From Helicobacter mehlei (lineage in GTDB: Bacteria; Campylobacterota; Campylobacteria; Campylobacterales; Helicobacteraceae), in the NCBI RefSeq assembly GCF_003660265.1, contig NZ_QXQP01000001.1, positions 84,000 to 147,999 on the forward strand: a stretch of 64,000 nucleotides of DNA, written 5' to 3'. Positions 46,459-55,821 of the stretch are shown here, piece after piece; the stretch's first letter is position 1, and the number at the start of each line of letters is the position of its first letter. The notes under the pieces were generated by a model. It ran no database searches. It worked only from the letters and a program-made list of their open reading frames with translations, and had not been told where the DNA came from. A program made the translations under genes and the position numbers.

Positions 46459-47766
46459 TTAAGAGGGCATCAACAAGGGCTTATTTTTTTTGATCAACAA
46501 GGGCTTTTCCTGCTTGAGCACGCACTCTTTAGTGATGATAACCTGATAGTCCTTGAGACTGGGCAGATCAAATCTAACATCTAAAGTGAGATCCTCCATG
46601 ATGGCTCTTAAGCCTCTAGCCCCGACTTTGCGTTTGATGGCTAAATTGGCAATCTCTTCTACAGCATCTTCTTCAAACACCAATTCCACATCGTCCATTT
46701 TAAACAGCTCTTGGTATTGTTTGATGAGGGCGTTTTTGGGTTTTTGCAAAATATCGATCATCGCCTCTTTGGAAATGGGTTTGAGTGCGGAGATCACGGG
46801 CAAACGCCCAATTAGCTCGGGGATCAAACCATAGGAGATCAAGTCTTCTGGTTCTACAAGGTGCAAAATATCCTCAAGTTGTTCTTTGGTCTTTTTTTCG
46901 CTCCCAAAGCCTAAGACATTGCTATGCACGCGTCTTTTAATGATGTCAATGATCCCATCAAATGCCCCGCCACAGATGAATAAAATATTGGTCGTATCAA
47001 TTTGCACAAAATTTTCATTAGGGTGTTTGCGCCCGCCTCTAGGGCTCACATTCACCACCGCCCCCTCAATGATCTTTAAAAGAGCTTGTTGCACGCCTTC
47101 CCCAGACACATCGCGCGTGATGGAGCGATTCTCTGAGAGTCGGGCGATCTTGTCAATCTCATCAATAAAGACGATCCCGCGTTGGGCGCGCTCTACATCC
47201 CCATCGCTAGCCTGTAACAAGCGCGTAAGGATATTCTCCACATCCTCGCCCACATAACCTGCCTCAGTTAGGCTAGTCGCATCGCTAATGGCAATGGGCA
47301 CATTTAAAAAGCGCGCTAGGGTTTGTGCCATCAAGGTTTTACCACTCCCCGTGGGTCCTACTAAGAGGATATTAGATTTGGAAATCTCCACCTCTAGGGC
47401 GGTGCTTTCCGTGTGCTTTTCTTGGTAATTGAGCCGTTTGTAGTGATCATAGACGGCAACGCTTAAAACCCTCTTAGCCTCCTCTTGCCCGATCACATAG
47501 TTATCTAGTGCTTCTTTGAGCGTGCTAGGGGAGGGGATCAAAGCCATGGAGGGGGTTTTGCTTGGGGGGAGCATGCCCCCAATGTGATCGAATTTGCGCG
47601 TGTGCAGAGTGGGCAATTCTGCGTGGAGTTCCTTATAAAGATATTCTACACAATATTCACAAATGTGGGTGTCTTTGCCAGATTTGCGCGAAGAAAAAAC
47701 CAAGCGACGGTGGTGGTGCAAGGTGCTTTCGGGCTTATTGCAAAAACTACAATAACGGGTATTCAT
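46459..47766 (-). CDS. clpX: ATP-dependent Clp protease ATPase subunit ClpX
   Basis: A 435-residue AAA+ unfoldase feeding ClpP. The N-terminal zinc-binding domain has CSFCNKPE and ICEYCVEYL. The Walker A is [18 protein letters not shown] near 130, Walker B is [10 protein letters not shown] near 200, and the substrate pore loop GYVGED is present, as is the ClpP-docking loop IGF-type region (VLGFGSEKK). [21 protein letters not shown] marks the small domain. The ATG overlaps the lpxA stop. Confidence 0.97.
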   Translation of the reverse strand: MNTRYCSFCNKPESTLHHHRRLVFSSRKSGKDTHICEYCVEYLYKELHAELPTLHTRKFDHIGGMLPPSKTPSMALIPSPSTLKEALDNYVIGQEEAKRVLSVAVYDHYKRLNYQEKHTESTALEVEISKSNILLVGPTGSGKTLMAQTLARFLNVPIAISDATSLTEAGYVGEDVENILTRLLQASDGDVERAQRGIVFIDEIDKIARLSENRSITRDVSGEGVQQALLKIIEGAVVNVSPRGGRKHPNENFVQIDTTNILFICGGAFDGIIDIIKRRVHSNVLGFGSEKKTKEQLEDILHLVEPEDLISYGLIPELIGRLPVISALKPISKEAMIDILQKPKNALIKQYQELFKMDDVELVFEEDAVEEIANLAIKRKVGARGLRAIMEDLTLDVRFDLPSLKDYQVIITKECVLKQEKPLLIKKNKPLLMPS

Positions 47767-48569
47767 GTTGCCTCCTCATCTTGGAAGTATCCCTCTTTAA
47801 TGGCAATGCCCCGATTGCTTTGCAAAACAAAATTACAAATCTCTTGGGCATGTGGGTTATCTGGGTATTGCTCTAAAATTTTAAGCGCATTGTTGCGGAT
47901 CGAAGTATCTTTGAGATCAAAGAGTTTTTTATAAAGGACGCTGATAAAGTCAATCTCGCTTCTTTCTAAGAGTTTGCGCATGCGGTATCTGTTTAGCCCT
48001 CTAATGAACGCTCGGTTGCCCTCAGCATTGCAATAAGGGGGGACATCTCTACCCAAAGCACTCGCCCCAGCGACCATGCACCCTTTAGCGATCCTTGTGA
48101 ATTGGTGGATTGCAGTCAATCCGCCAATATTGACATGATCGCCAATCTCAATATGCCCGGCTAAGGTTACCCCATTAGCCAAGATGCAATGATCCCCGAT
48201 TTTGCAATCATGGGCAACATGCACATAAGCCATCAGTAAATTATGGTTGCCAATAATGGTTTGATTCCCCCCACCCTTAGTGCCCGGGTTAATCATGCAA
48301 TACTCACGGATCAAATTATGCTCCCCAATAATGAGCTTAGAGGATTCGCCCTCGTATTTTAAATCTTGGGGGATTGTGCCTAAAGTGGCGTAAGGAAAAA
48401 TAGTGGTGTGTGCTTTGATCGTGGTGATCCCTAGCAAAGTAACATTGTTGTAAAGTTCCACTCCCTCCTCTAGCACCACATCGGGTCCAATGACACAAAA
48501 ATGCCCGATCTTAGCCGTGCTATGGATTTGCGCGCGCGGATCCACAATGGCACTAGGAGCGATATTCAT
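47763..48569 (-). CDS. lpxA: UDP-N-acetylglucosamine acyltransferase
   Basis: A 268-residue left-handed beta-helix enzyme that performs the first acylation of lipid A synthesis. Hexapeptide repeats are visible from [20 protein letters not shown] through [21 protein letters not shown], the latter holding the catalytic His near 120. [36 protein letters not shown] leads into the helical C-terminus. The start and stop overlap fabZ and clpX (ATGA each). Confidence 0.96.
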   Translation of the reverse strand: MNIAPSAIVDPRAQIHSTAKIGHFCVIGPDVVLEEGVELYNNVTLLGITTIKAHTTIFPYATLGTIPQDLKYEGESSKLIIGEHNLIREYCMINPGTKGGGNQTIIGNHNLLMAYVHVAHDCKIGDHCILANGVTLAGHIEIGDHVNIGGLTAIHQFTRIAKGCMVAGASALGRDVPPYCNAEGNRAFIRGLNRYRMRKLLERSEIDFISVLYKKLFDLKDTSIRNNALKILEQYPDNPHAQEICNFVLQSNRGIAIKEGYFQDEEAT

Positions 48570-49048
48570 GCCTTTTCCTCCTTGCGATCCACAATCATTG
48601 CTTTAAGTTCAGCTTCAGCGACAACTTTGTCCCCCACTTTGGACACGCCCGCTACCTGCCAAATCATGCCCTTGTGTTTTTGGACTGTCAAATGATAATG
48701 TAATTGATCCCCCGGGATCACCGGATTTCTAAACTTAACCCGATCAATAGTCATGAAATAGACGATTTTGGTACTAGCTACACCCGGATCAAATCCAAAG
48801 AGGCTAATAAAAGCCAGTAACCCTCCTGCTTGCGCCATGCCCTCCACAATCAGCACACCCGGATAAATGGGTTTGCCCGGGAAATGCCCCACGAACACCT
48901 CTTCGTTATAGGTGATATTCTTATATGCATGCACATCTTTAAAAGTCTCCAAGTGCACCACCCGATCCACCAACAAAAACGGGTAGCGGTGTGGGAGAAT
49001 TTGACTGATCGCATGGATGTCAAAATCAAAGACAGAACCCTCTTGCAT
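48566..49048 (-). CDS. fabZ: 3-hydroxyacyl-[ACP] dehydratase FabZ
   Basis: A 160-residue hot-dog dehydratase of fatty-acid elongation. QILPHRYPFLLVDRV carries the catalytic His, and GHFPGKPIYPGVLIVEGMAQAGG the Glu. The GTG at 49078 would give 170 residues; ATG 49048 is preferred because AAAGGG lies 6 nt upstream and the length agrees with the family. It opens the minus-strand envelope operon that continues through lpxA, clpX, mreB, mreC and the glycosyltransferase. No clear promoter was seen in 49079-49133. Confidence 0.93.
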   Translation of the reverse strand: MQEGSVFDFDIHAISQILPHRYPFLLVDRVVHLETFKDVHAYKNITYNEEVFVGHFPGKPIYPGVLIVEGMAQAGGLLAFISLFGFDPGVASTKIVYFMTIDRVKFRNPVIPGDQLHYHLTVQKHKGMIWQVAGVSKVGDKVVAEAELKAMIVDRKEEKA

Positions 49049-49133
49049 CTCCAACCCTTTTTTATTTTTCAGCACCACTTCAAATGTAAATAGCCCCCGA
49101 TCCTAACATACCTAAGTTTAAAACCCAATGAGA

Positions 49134-49682
49134 CTAACGCGCACGCATTTGGGGGTATTTGAACTCTACACGCCCCAAGCCTAAAATATGCCCACGCATG
49201 GCATCGTGTAAGTGGTTAATAAAAAAAGGAGGTTTTAGATCCAAATGCGCCACATCGAGGGCATAGACTTGAATTAAATAATGGTGATCGCGATCGGGGG
49301 GCATGGGTCCAATATAGTCGCTATTGTCTAGGTTGGAAGCCTGCTTTTGCTCTGGACTTAAAGAGGAGCGCCAATAGCCCTCTGTGAGCGAATTGATCCC
49401 TTGTAAAATGTTTTTGTCCTCTTTGGAAGCATTTTCAGGCAACTCAGTGCTCATAATGTTGCCCACCACCCAATGGATGAAGGGTTTGCCCATCACCGCG
49501 CTGGCATCATAATCCACGATCTCTAGGGCATAGCTCTTAGCTCCGGGCACTTTCTCCCAGCTAATTTTAGGGGATCGCTTGGGTAAGCCACGATCTAAAA
49601 ACGCTACCTCTGCATTCCCCCCAAACTTAAGGTCCAAAAACCCCCGATCATCTGTTTTGATAAAAACTTTAAAAACCTGCAT
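49134..49682 (-). CDS. PEBP/YbhB-family (Raf kinase inhibitor-like) protein
   Basis: A 182-residue protein with the phosphatidylethanolamine-binding fold. It has PKISWEKVPGAKSYALEIVDYD, KPFIHWVVGNI (ligand-pocket His) and DYIGPMPPDRDHHYLIQVYALD (the GPxPP...H signature). Two starts are possible. ATG 49682 has AAGGAG 5 nt upstream and makes a cytosolic protein. The GTG at 49769 overlaps the preceding stop and would add a hydrophobic leader resembling a signal peptide. The good Shine-Dalgarno sequence favours 49682. Biochemical role in bacteria is unknown. Confidence 0.82.
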   Translation of the reverse strand: MQVFKVFIKTDDRGFLDLKFGGNAEVAFLDRGLPKRSPKISWEKVPGAKSYALEIVDYDASAVMGKPFIHWVVGNIMSTELPENASKEDKNILQGINSLTEGYWRSSLSPEQKQASNLDNSDYIGPMPPDRDHHYLIQVYALDVAHLDLKPPFFINHLHDAMRGHILGLGRVEFKYPQMRAR

Positions 49683-49768
49683 GTGTTCTCCTTGACTAAA
49701 TTGGACTGAGCCTAACATTAAAATCCCAATAAAGAGTAGCCACCCCGCCCTAACTCGCGTTTTCAACA

Positions 49769-50725
49769 CTAGGCTAATTGCTCTTTAAGCACTTGGGCGA
49801 CATCAAAACCCGCATTCAGTCCGATCCCAATACTCGCCCCCGATTTATAAACGATGTCCCCTACGATGTACAGATGCTCGATATTGCTTTGGTGTTTATC
49901 ATCCACAATGGGCAAGTTGGACGCATTTAAGGATACTTGGCATTTTCTCAAAAACTCCAAAGGCGTAGAACCCCCAATGGCAAATAAAATCCGATCATAG
50001 ACTCCATGCGATCCGTCATTAAAATTCACTTGGATACGCCCCTCCAAAGCCTCTAGACCTTCAATATCCACGCCCAATTTTTGTTTGAGATTATGCGCAA
50101 AAGCCTCTTCTAGAGCACTTAAATTTTCCGCATTCACACGGCTAAAAGTCTTTTGCCTGTAATTTAAAGTGGTGTGGTTAGTGTTGGCTAGAGCAATGGC
50201 GTATTCCACGGCTGAATTGCCCCCACCCACCACCAACAATTCCTCCCGCTCCTTGCAATCATTGATCGTATAAACCACTTGGCGCATCACCCCCACTGGA
50301 ATGGGATAAGAGGGGCGATTGGGTTGCCCCATTTTACCAATGGCGATCACCACAGCGCGCGCCTGCAAGATTTCATTGCTGCCCGTTACGACCTCAAAGA
50401 GATCGCCTTTTTTTTGCACGCTTTCAATGCCGCATTTGTAACGCACCTCTGTTTGGTGCTCCTCTAATGCCTTTTCAAAAACCGCTAAAGCCCCCTCTTT
50501 GTCCGTATCCACAAAGGGGATATGCCCCCTAATATCCACAACTTGCTTGCGGTAATCTTTATCCACCCTCTTATGCGCTTTGTAGTATTTGCGCAACATG
50601 CCACAACATTGTTCCTCTTTTTCGCACAACAAAACTTTATGGATTCCATTCAACTGGCACTCTACAGCGGTGGCAATCCCGCTAGGTCCTGCCCCCACGA
50701 CCAACACATCGTAAATTGTAGTCAT
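49769..50725 (-). CDS. fqrB: FAD/NAD(P)H-dependent reductase, FqrB-like
   Basis: A 318-residue flavoprotein of the thioredoxin-reductase/YpdA superfamily. VLVVGAGPSGIATAVEC binds FAD, ELLVVGGGNSAVEYAIALA binds NAD(P)H, and HLYIVGDIVYKSGASIGIGLNAGFDVA is the C-terminal FAD motif. The CxxC redox pair of thioredoxin reductase is absent; only a CC near 43 occurs. This fits the H. pylori flavodoxin:quinone reductase FqrB (HP1164 by memory), which supplies reduced flavodoxin. YpdA-type bacillithiol reductase is the nearest alternative. The stop overlaps a GTG of the next frame. Confidence 0.7.
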   Translation of the reverse strand: MTTIYDVLVVGAGPSGIATAVECQLNGIHKVLLCEKEEQCCGMLRKYYKAHKRVDKDYRKQVVDIRGHIPFVDTDKEGALAVFEKALEEHQTEVRYKCGIESVQKKGDLFEVVTGSNEILQARAVVIAIGKMGQPNRPSYPIPVGVMRQVVYTINDCKEREELLVVGGGNSAVEYAIALANTNHTTLNYRQKTFSRVNAENLSALEEAFAHNLKQKLGVDIEGLEALEGRIQVNFNDGSHGVYDRILFAIGGSTPLEFLRKCQVSLNASNLPIVDDKHQSNIEHLYIVGDIVYKSGASIGIGLNAGFDVAQVLKEQLA

Positions 50726-50726
50726 A

Positions 50727-50924
50727 TTACCCTTTCTTTTTCTTCAATTCCTCTTCTTGTTTGGCAAGGTTAAGATCATCTGGACCATCGTACAAAAGCG
50801 ACTCTAACATTTTTTTCTCATCGCTAAATTGCTTGCCCTTCAAACCCCACAAGAAAATGAGCAAGCCCACCAACCCCAAGATCAAGGACACAAAGAGCAT
50901 TAAAAAAAGAGTATTGGTATGCAC
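50727..50924 (-). CDS. ccoS: CcoS-like cbb3 oxidase maturation protein
   Basis: A 65-residue single-span membrane protein. TLFLMLFVSLILGLVGLLIFLWGLKGKQFSDEKKM matches the CcoS pattern of one helix followed by a short acidic stretch, shown here as positions 4-38 of the protein (quoted in two parts: helix TLFLMLFVSLILGLVGLL; tail WGLKGKQFSDEKKM). It is needed to insert haem or copper into cbb3 cytochrome oxidase. The GTG start at 50924 overlaps the alaS stop (TAGTG) with GGAGAG upstream; the longer frame from 50996 lies in alaS and is rejected. Confidence 0.7.
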   Translation of the reverse strand: MHTNTLFLMLFVSLILGLVGLLIFLWGLKGKQFSDEKKMLESLLYDGPDDLNLAKQEEELKKKKG

Positions 50925-53533
50925 TAGCTCTCCAAACTTTTGAGCGCAACTTGGCACAACTCTTGGGCTAGGGCTTGGATTTCTTGTGCCCCCCATTCTG
51001 CTTGATCTTTTTTGCTAATACTCAAAGACGCATGGTCTTTTTTGCCCCCACCCTTTGTCGTGTAGCCCAAACTCTGCACATGCGTTTTTAAAACCTCTAG
51101 CAAAGCTAGCATGTCATGAGCCCCCACGCTTTTAAGCACCACATCTAGCGCATGTTTTTGGGCGTTATGGTGCTTAAAAATCGCCACCAGGGGCTCTTGA
51201 TTTTTTTTATACTGATCCACAAAGGCAAAGAAAGTGTTCAAATCTTGTTTTTGTGCCAACAACACTGCTAGTTGGAGCTTTTTATGGGCAATGGGATAGA
51301 GCTTGAGGGCTTCTAGGCAAGCATTCGCCCCTTTGGATTTTGTCCCTTGCTGTTCTTTTTGCTCCAAGGCTTTTAGCAGATCGGGGTTTTTAAGCCTTTG
51401 GCGCGCTTCTTTGAGCACGGCACGCTCCTTAGCCACAAAGTCATAATAAGCCTTCCCACATACCGCCTCCAAACGGCGCACTCCAGCACTCACGCTCGCA
51501 CTTTTGATTACCGCAAAGCCCCCAATATGCGCACTATTACTCACATGCACCCCCCCGCATGCCTCCAAGCTCCCGGCGATCTCCACCACACGCACCTGTT
51601 CTAAATACTTATCCTCAAAGAGCATCACCGCCCCACTGCTCTTAGCACACTCAGCCCCCATACTCTCTATAGCGGTGCTTGCCCCCGCACAGATTTTATC
51701 ATTCACAAAAGCTTCAATTTGGGCAATCTCGGTGTCCTCCAAGTTACGATAAAAGCTAAAATCAAAGCGCAAGCGGTGGGGCTCAATGTGGCTACCCTTC
51801 TGCTGGATTTGGGCGTTTTTATGTTCCTGTCTAGCCACAGCCCCTAAAATCTCTCTTAGGGCAAGGTGTAAAAGGTGGGTCGCGCTATGGTGTTTGGCAA
51901 TCTCAGCGCGATCAAAGACTTGGGCGATCACTTCATCGCCCACCTCCAGGCTAGCCCTAGACTCAAGTTCGATTAAGCTGGCATTGATTCCCCCCACCTT
52001 TTGGGTATCCAAAACCTGAGCCAACAAAACATGGTTGGTATCCAAGATTGCCCCCCTATCCCCAATAGGCCCGCCCCCTTGCGCATAAAAAGGGGTTCTA
52101 TCCAACACAACATATGCTTTGCGATCCACACCCATGTAGAGTGCCACAACCTTAGCACGCACCTCATCATAGTCATAGCCCACAAATTCATTGGGCTCAA
52201 GTGCACTTAAATCCAACGCCTTTAAACCATCTTTGGCATTTGTTTGCTTAAAACTATGCATGGAGCGTTGTTTTTGCTCTTGCATACAAGCTTGGTATTC
52301 TGCCATATCGACATGCATTTGCTTATCGCGCAACATGTCCATAGTTAAATCTAGGGGGAAGCCATAGGTGTCATAGAGTTTAAAAGCCACCGCCCCGCTA
52401 AAGCTCGACCCGCTACACTCTTGCAAGGCACTTTCAAATAAATGCATGCCCTTATTGAGCGTGGCTAAGAACAATTCTTCTTCAACACGGCATTCGGCTT
52501 GGATACTCTCTTGGTGCTCTTTGAGTAACGGATAATCAGGCATAGAATCGCACAAATCCCCTAAAATCTTATGGAAAAAGGGCGTATCCAATTCCTTGCC
52601 CTTACTAAGTTCCAACAAATACCCATGCCTGAGTGCCCGCCTCAAAATGCGTCTGAGGACATACCCCCGCCCCGTGTTTTCAAAATAAACCCCCATCGCC
52701 AGCAAAAACGCCACGCTCCTAGCGTGATCGGCTAGCACCCTAAAGGATTCCAAATGGTCGTTATAGTTGAGATCAAATACATTGGCAATGCTAGCCATCA
52801 AGGGCTTGAAGAGTGAGCTATCAAAGTTATTATGCACGCCTTCTAAAAGAGCCTGCACACGTTCCAAACCCATGCCCGTATCAATGCAAGGCTGGCTTAA
52901 TGGGTTTAAGACCCCCTGTTCGGAGCGATCATATTGCATAAAAACCAAGTTCCAAATTTCTAAAAAGCGATCCCCCTCACCCCCAAAATAATCCTCGCTA
53001 GAGTGGAAATAACGATCCCCTTGATCAATATAAATCTCACTGCAATACCCACAAGGCCCCGTATCCGCCATTTGCCAAAAATTATCCTTATCGCCCATTT
53101 TTTTAATGTGATCGGGGCGGACAAATTTTTGCCAAAGTTCATAGGCTTGTGTGTCCTTTTCATGCACACTGACATAAATATCTTGTTGCTTAAAACCCAA
53201 CTTTTGGACAAAAGAAAAAGCATAGGCGATGGCTTCCTCTTTGAAGTAGTCAAAGAAGGAAAAATTACCTAACATCTCAAACAAAGTATGGTGGCGGTTG
53301 GTATATCCCACATTCTCTAAGTCGTTGTGCTTGCCCCCCGCGCGCATGCACAGCTGGGCACTGGTGGCGCGCTTGGTAAAAGGCTTGGTTTTGCCCAAAA
53401 AAATATCTTTGAATTGCACCATGCCCGCATTGGTGAAGAGCAAAGAAGAATCCACAGGCACGAGGCTAGAACTTGGCACCTCCATGTGATCGAGATGCTT
53501 GAAATGATCTAAAAAAGCTCTCTTGATCTCCAT
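50924..53533 (-). CDS. alaS: Alanine-tRNA ligase
   Basis: An 869-residue enzyme. SSLLFTNAGMVQFKDIFLG and CMRAGGKHNDLENVGYTNRHHTLFEMLGNFSF form the class II core (second stretch begins near residue 63). FRVLADHARSVAFLLAMG leads to the tRNA-recognition part. The editing domain has HSATHLLHLALRE, with zinc-site residues again in ACGGVHVSNSAHIGG. The C-Ala region shows a coiled coil and ends at the TAGTG overlap with ccoS. Length is normal. Confidence 0.97.
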   Translation of the reverse strand: MEIKRAFLDHFKHLDHMEVPSSSLVPVDSSLLFTNAGMVQFKDIFLGKTKPFTKRATSAQLCMRAGGKHNDLENVGYTNRHHTLFEMLGNFSFFDYFKEEAIAYAFSFVQKLGFKQQDIYVSVHEKDTQAYELWQKFVRPDHIKKMGDKDNFWQMADTGPCGYCSEIYIDQGDRYFHSSEDYFGGEGDRFLEIWNLVFMQYDRSEQGVLNPLSQPCIDTGMGLERVQALLEGVHNNFDSSLFKPLMASIANVFDLNYNDHLESFRVLADHARSVAFLLAMGVYFENTGRGYVLRRILRRALRHGYLLELSKGKELDTPFFHKILGDLCDSMPDYPLLKEHQESIQAECRVEEELFLATLNKGMHLFESALQECSGSSFSGAVAFKLYDTYGFPLDLTMDMLRDKQMHVDMAEYQACMQEQKQRSMHSFKQTNAKDGLKALDLSALEPNEFVGYDYDEVRAKVVALYMGVDRKAYVVLDRTPFYAQGGGPIGDRGAILDTNHVLLAQVLDTQKVGGINASLIELESRASLEVGDEVIAQVFDRAEIAKHHSATHLLHLALREILGAVARQEHKNAQIQQKGSHIEPHRLRFDFSFYRNLEDTEIAQIEAFVNDKICAGASTAIESMGAECAKSSGAVMLFEDKYLEQVRVVEIAGSLEACGGVHVSNSAHIGGFAVIKSASVSAGVRRLEAVCGKAYYDFVAKERAVLKEARQRLKNPDLLKALEQKEQQGTKSKGANACLEALKLYPIAHKKLQLAVLLAQKQDLNTFFAFVDQYKKNQEPLVAIFKHHNAQKHALDVVLKSVGAHDMLALLEVLKTHVQSLGYTTKGGGKKDHASLSISKKDQAEWGAQEIQALAQELCQVALKSLES

Positions 53534-53562
53534 TACTTCCCATATTGCTTAAAATAAGGGCG

Positions 53563-53568
53563 ATTTTA
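53563..53568 (-). promoter_or_regulatory. Possible -10 box for alaS
   Basis: TAAAAT with an upstream GGGC on the minus strand, about 30 nt before the alaS ATG. The 101-nt gap 53534-53634 holds no gene. Confidence 0.35.
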
Positions 53569-53634
53569 GCCCAAAAAAACTTAGTTTCAGCATAAGGTCG
53601 TAACCTTGACCCCGTTTTGGTGCTTTTGGTAGGC

Positions 53635-54399
53635 CTACATTTGTTCCAAACCCAACCACGCTTTGGCTTGGGCTTTAAGCATAACCACATCTCCACTGGC
53701 AAAAAAGCGCACTTTGGGAGGGTTAGACAAGGGGCTTAGGTGGTGGTGCTCTTGCAAATGTCGCACGATGGCATTCCCGGAATGTACAAACTTACAAGCG
53801 TGCTTAAAATAGTGGGTAAAGTAGCCTTGCAAACTAGAGATGATCAAGGGAAAATGCGTGCAACCCAGCACCACCACATCGGGGGCATTTTGGAGATCTT
53901 GAAAATAATGGTGCATGCAAGCCTCCAGCAAAGGACCTTGCAAAATTCCCTCTTCAATCAAGGGGACAAAAAGCCCAGTGGCTAGGCTTTTAATAGAGGT
54001 ATAGCCCTGTGTTTTGAGTTCTCTTTCATAGCGTCCTGAGCTAATGGTTGCGTTGGTGCCTAGAACTAAAATAGACGCATTTTTGGGTGTGTCCTGTGTA
54101 ATAGCCAGTACCCCGGGCTCAATCACACCCACAATGGGCATGTCTGTACGCGCGCGCATAGCCGGCAGTGCCCACGCACTCACGGTGTTACACGCCACGA
54201 TTAACAAATCGATTTGGTGGGGCTTGAAAAAGTCCAATGCCTCTAGGGAAAAGCGTTCAATTGTGATCTGATCCTTAGGGCCATAGGGCACGCGGGCGGT
54301 GTCGCCATAGTAGATCACCTCTGCAAATAAGCGCGCCTCCAGCACGCTTTTAAGCACGCTCAAGCCCCCAATACCGCTATCAAAAACCCCCACACGCAT
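53635..54399 (-). CDS. murI: Glutamate racemase
   Basis: A 254-residue enzyme that makes D-glutamate for peptidoglycan. RVGVFDSGIGGLSVL contains the first catalytic region, LLIVACNTVSAWALPAM the first Cys and VVLGCTHFPLI the second Cys. YYGDTARVPYGPKDQ is a substrate loop. Length agrees with H. pylori MurI. The ATG overlaps the rho stop (TGATG), the same coupling as in H. pylori. Confidence 0.96.
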   Translation of the reverse strand: MRVGVFDSGIGGLSVLKSVLEARLFAEVIYYGDTARVPYGPKDQITIERFSLEALDFFKPHQIDLLIVACNTVSAWALPAMRARTDMPIVGVIEPGVLAITQDTPKNASILVLGTNATISSGRYERELKTQGYTSIKSLATGLFVPLIEEGILQGPLLEACMHHYFQDLQNAPDVVVLGCTHFPLIISSLQGYFTHYFKHACKFVHSGNAIVRHLQEHHHLSPLSNPPKVRFFASGDVVMLKAQAKAWLGLEQM

Positions 54400-55700
54400 C
54401 AGGTGTTTTCATGCATCAGATTCAAAAACTCTTGGTTATCCTTGGTGGTTTGCATTTTAGAGTAAATAAAATTGAGGGCTTCCACATCGTCCATTTGTTG
54501 CATGACATTGCGCAACACCCAAACCTTGGTGAGTTTGTCCTTGCCCAGCAAGATATTATCTTTACGGGTGCCGGATTTAAGCACATCAAAGGCGGGGTAA
54601 ATGCGCCGATCGGAGATACTGCGTGCGAGCACGATCTCGCTATTGCCTGTGCCTTTAAATTCCTCAAAGATCACCTCATCCATGCGCGATCCGGTTTCAA
54701 TCAGGGCGGTAGCAATGATGGTTAAGCTCCCCCCCTCCTCAATGTTGCGTGCGGCTCCAAAAAAACGCTTGGGCTTGTGTAGCGCATTAGCATCCACGCC
54801 TCCGGTGAGCACCTTGCCACTAGAGGGCGTTACGGCATTGTAAGCACGGGCTAGGCGGGTGATAGAATCTAACAAGATCACCACATCCTTACCCATTTCT
54901 ACGCGCCTTTTAGCCCGCTCTAGCACCAACTCAGCAATACGGATATGGTTAGTGGAGGGCAGATCGAAAGTGGAGCTAAAAACCTGCCCGCGCACGCTCC
55001 TTTGCATGTCGGTCACTTCCTCAGGACGTTCATCCACCAATAAAACAATCAATTCCACTTCGGGGTGGTTGGAGGTGATCCCATGGGCTAATTCTTTCAT
55101 CAATTCGGTCTTGCCCGTGCGGGGTGGGGCGACAATAAGCGCGCGTTGTCCCTTGCCAATGGGGCTAAAGAGATCGAGCATGCGTCCGGTTACTTTGATA
55201 GGCTCGTATTCCAATTTGATTTGTTCGGTGGGGAAAAGCGGGGTGAGATTATCAAACAGCGGGCGGTTACGGATTTCATCTAGGGGCAAGTAATTGACCG
55301 CTTCAATTTTAAGCAGGGCGTAATATTTTTCCTGATCTTTTGGTGGCCGCACCTGCCCGGTTACCACATCGCCATTTCTAAGCGCAAAACGCTTGATTTG
55401 GGAATGACTCACATAAGTATCATTTTGGTTATCTGAAAAACTCCCATCCATCCCTCTCAAAAAGCCATAGCCTTCATTGGCGGTTTCTAAAATTCCGGTA
55501 AAAAGAATATACCCGCCCTGACTCACTTGATTTTTGAGGATTTCAAACATCAAATCTTGCCGTTTGAACTCTTGGGGGTTTTCCACCTTTAATTCATTGG
55601 CAATCTCTAGGAGTTTTTCGGTGGGCTGGGCACGCAACTCCTCGATGCGATACCCGCTCACAGGGGTGTGTGTCTTTTGCTTGTGGTGCTCTTGCGCCAT
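54399..55700 (-). CDS. rho: Transcription termination factor Rho
   Basis: A 433-residue hexameric RNA helicase. An N-terminal Rho-N helix bundle ([20 protein letters not shown]) is followed by the RNA-binding OB fold ([22 protein letters not shown]). The ATPase has Walker [20 protein letters not shown] near 185 and Walker [18 protein letters not shown] near 275. [14 protein letters not shown] forms the Q-loop region. It lies upstream of murI and has a 121-nt divergent-free gap behind it containing no recognised site. Confidence 0.97.
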   Translation of the reverse strand: MAQEHHKQKTHTPVSGYRIEELRAQPTEKLLEIANELKVENPQEFKRQDLMFEILKNQVSQGGYILFTGILETANEGYGFLRGMDGSFSDNQNDTYVSHSQIKRFALRNGDVVTGQVRPPKDQEKYYALLKIEAVNYLPLDEIRNRPLFDNLTPLFPTEQIKLEYEPIKVTGRMLDLFSPIGKGQRALIVAPPRTGKTELMKELAHGITSNHPEVELIVLLVDERPEEVTDMQRSVRGQVFSSTFDLPSTNHIRIAELVLERAKRRVEMGKDVVILLDSITRLARAYNAVTPSSGKVLTGGVDANALHKPKRFFGAARNIEEGGSLTIIATALIETGSRMDEVIFEEFKGTGNSEIVLARSISDRRIYPAFDVLKSGTRKDNILLGKDKLTKVWVLRNVMQQMDDVEALNFIYSKMQTTKDNQEFLNLMHENT

Positions 55701-55821
55701 TAATATCCTTAACTTACATTGGTTTTGCGTTTTGACAGACTGGCAACGCTATTAAATCGGTTAAGAGGAAAACAGGTATGCCCAAATTCTAGTGAAAAAA
55801 TGGGCAAAAGTCAAGGACTGG

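Noticed and set aside
49683..49769. Signal peptide for the PEBP-like protein from the GTG at 49769
   Set aside because: AAGGAG stands 5 nt before ATG 49682, where the conserved domain begins; the hydrophobic leader is kept only as an alternative.
50727..50996. Longer 89-residue form of the CcoS-like protein
   Set aside because: The added N-terminus lies inside alaS; GTG 50924 with GGAGAG upstream overlaps the alaS stop and fits the family length.
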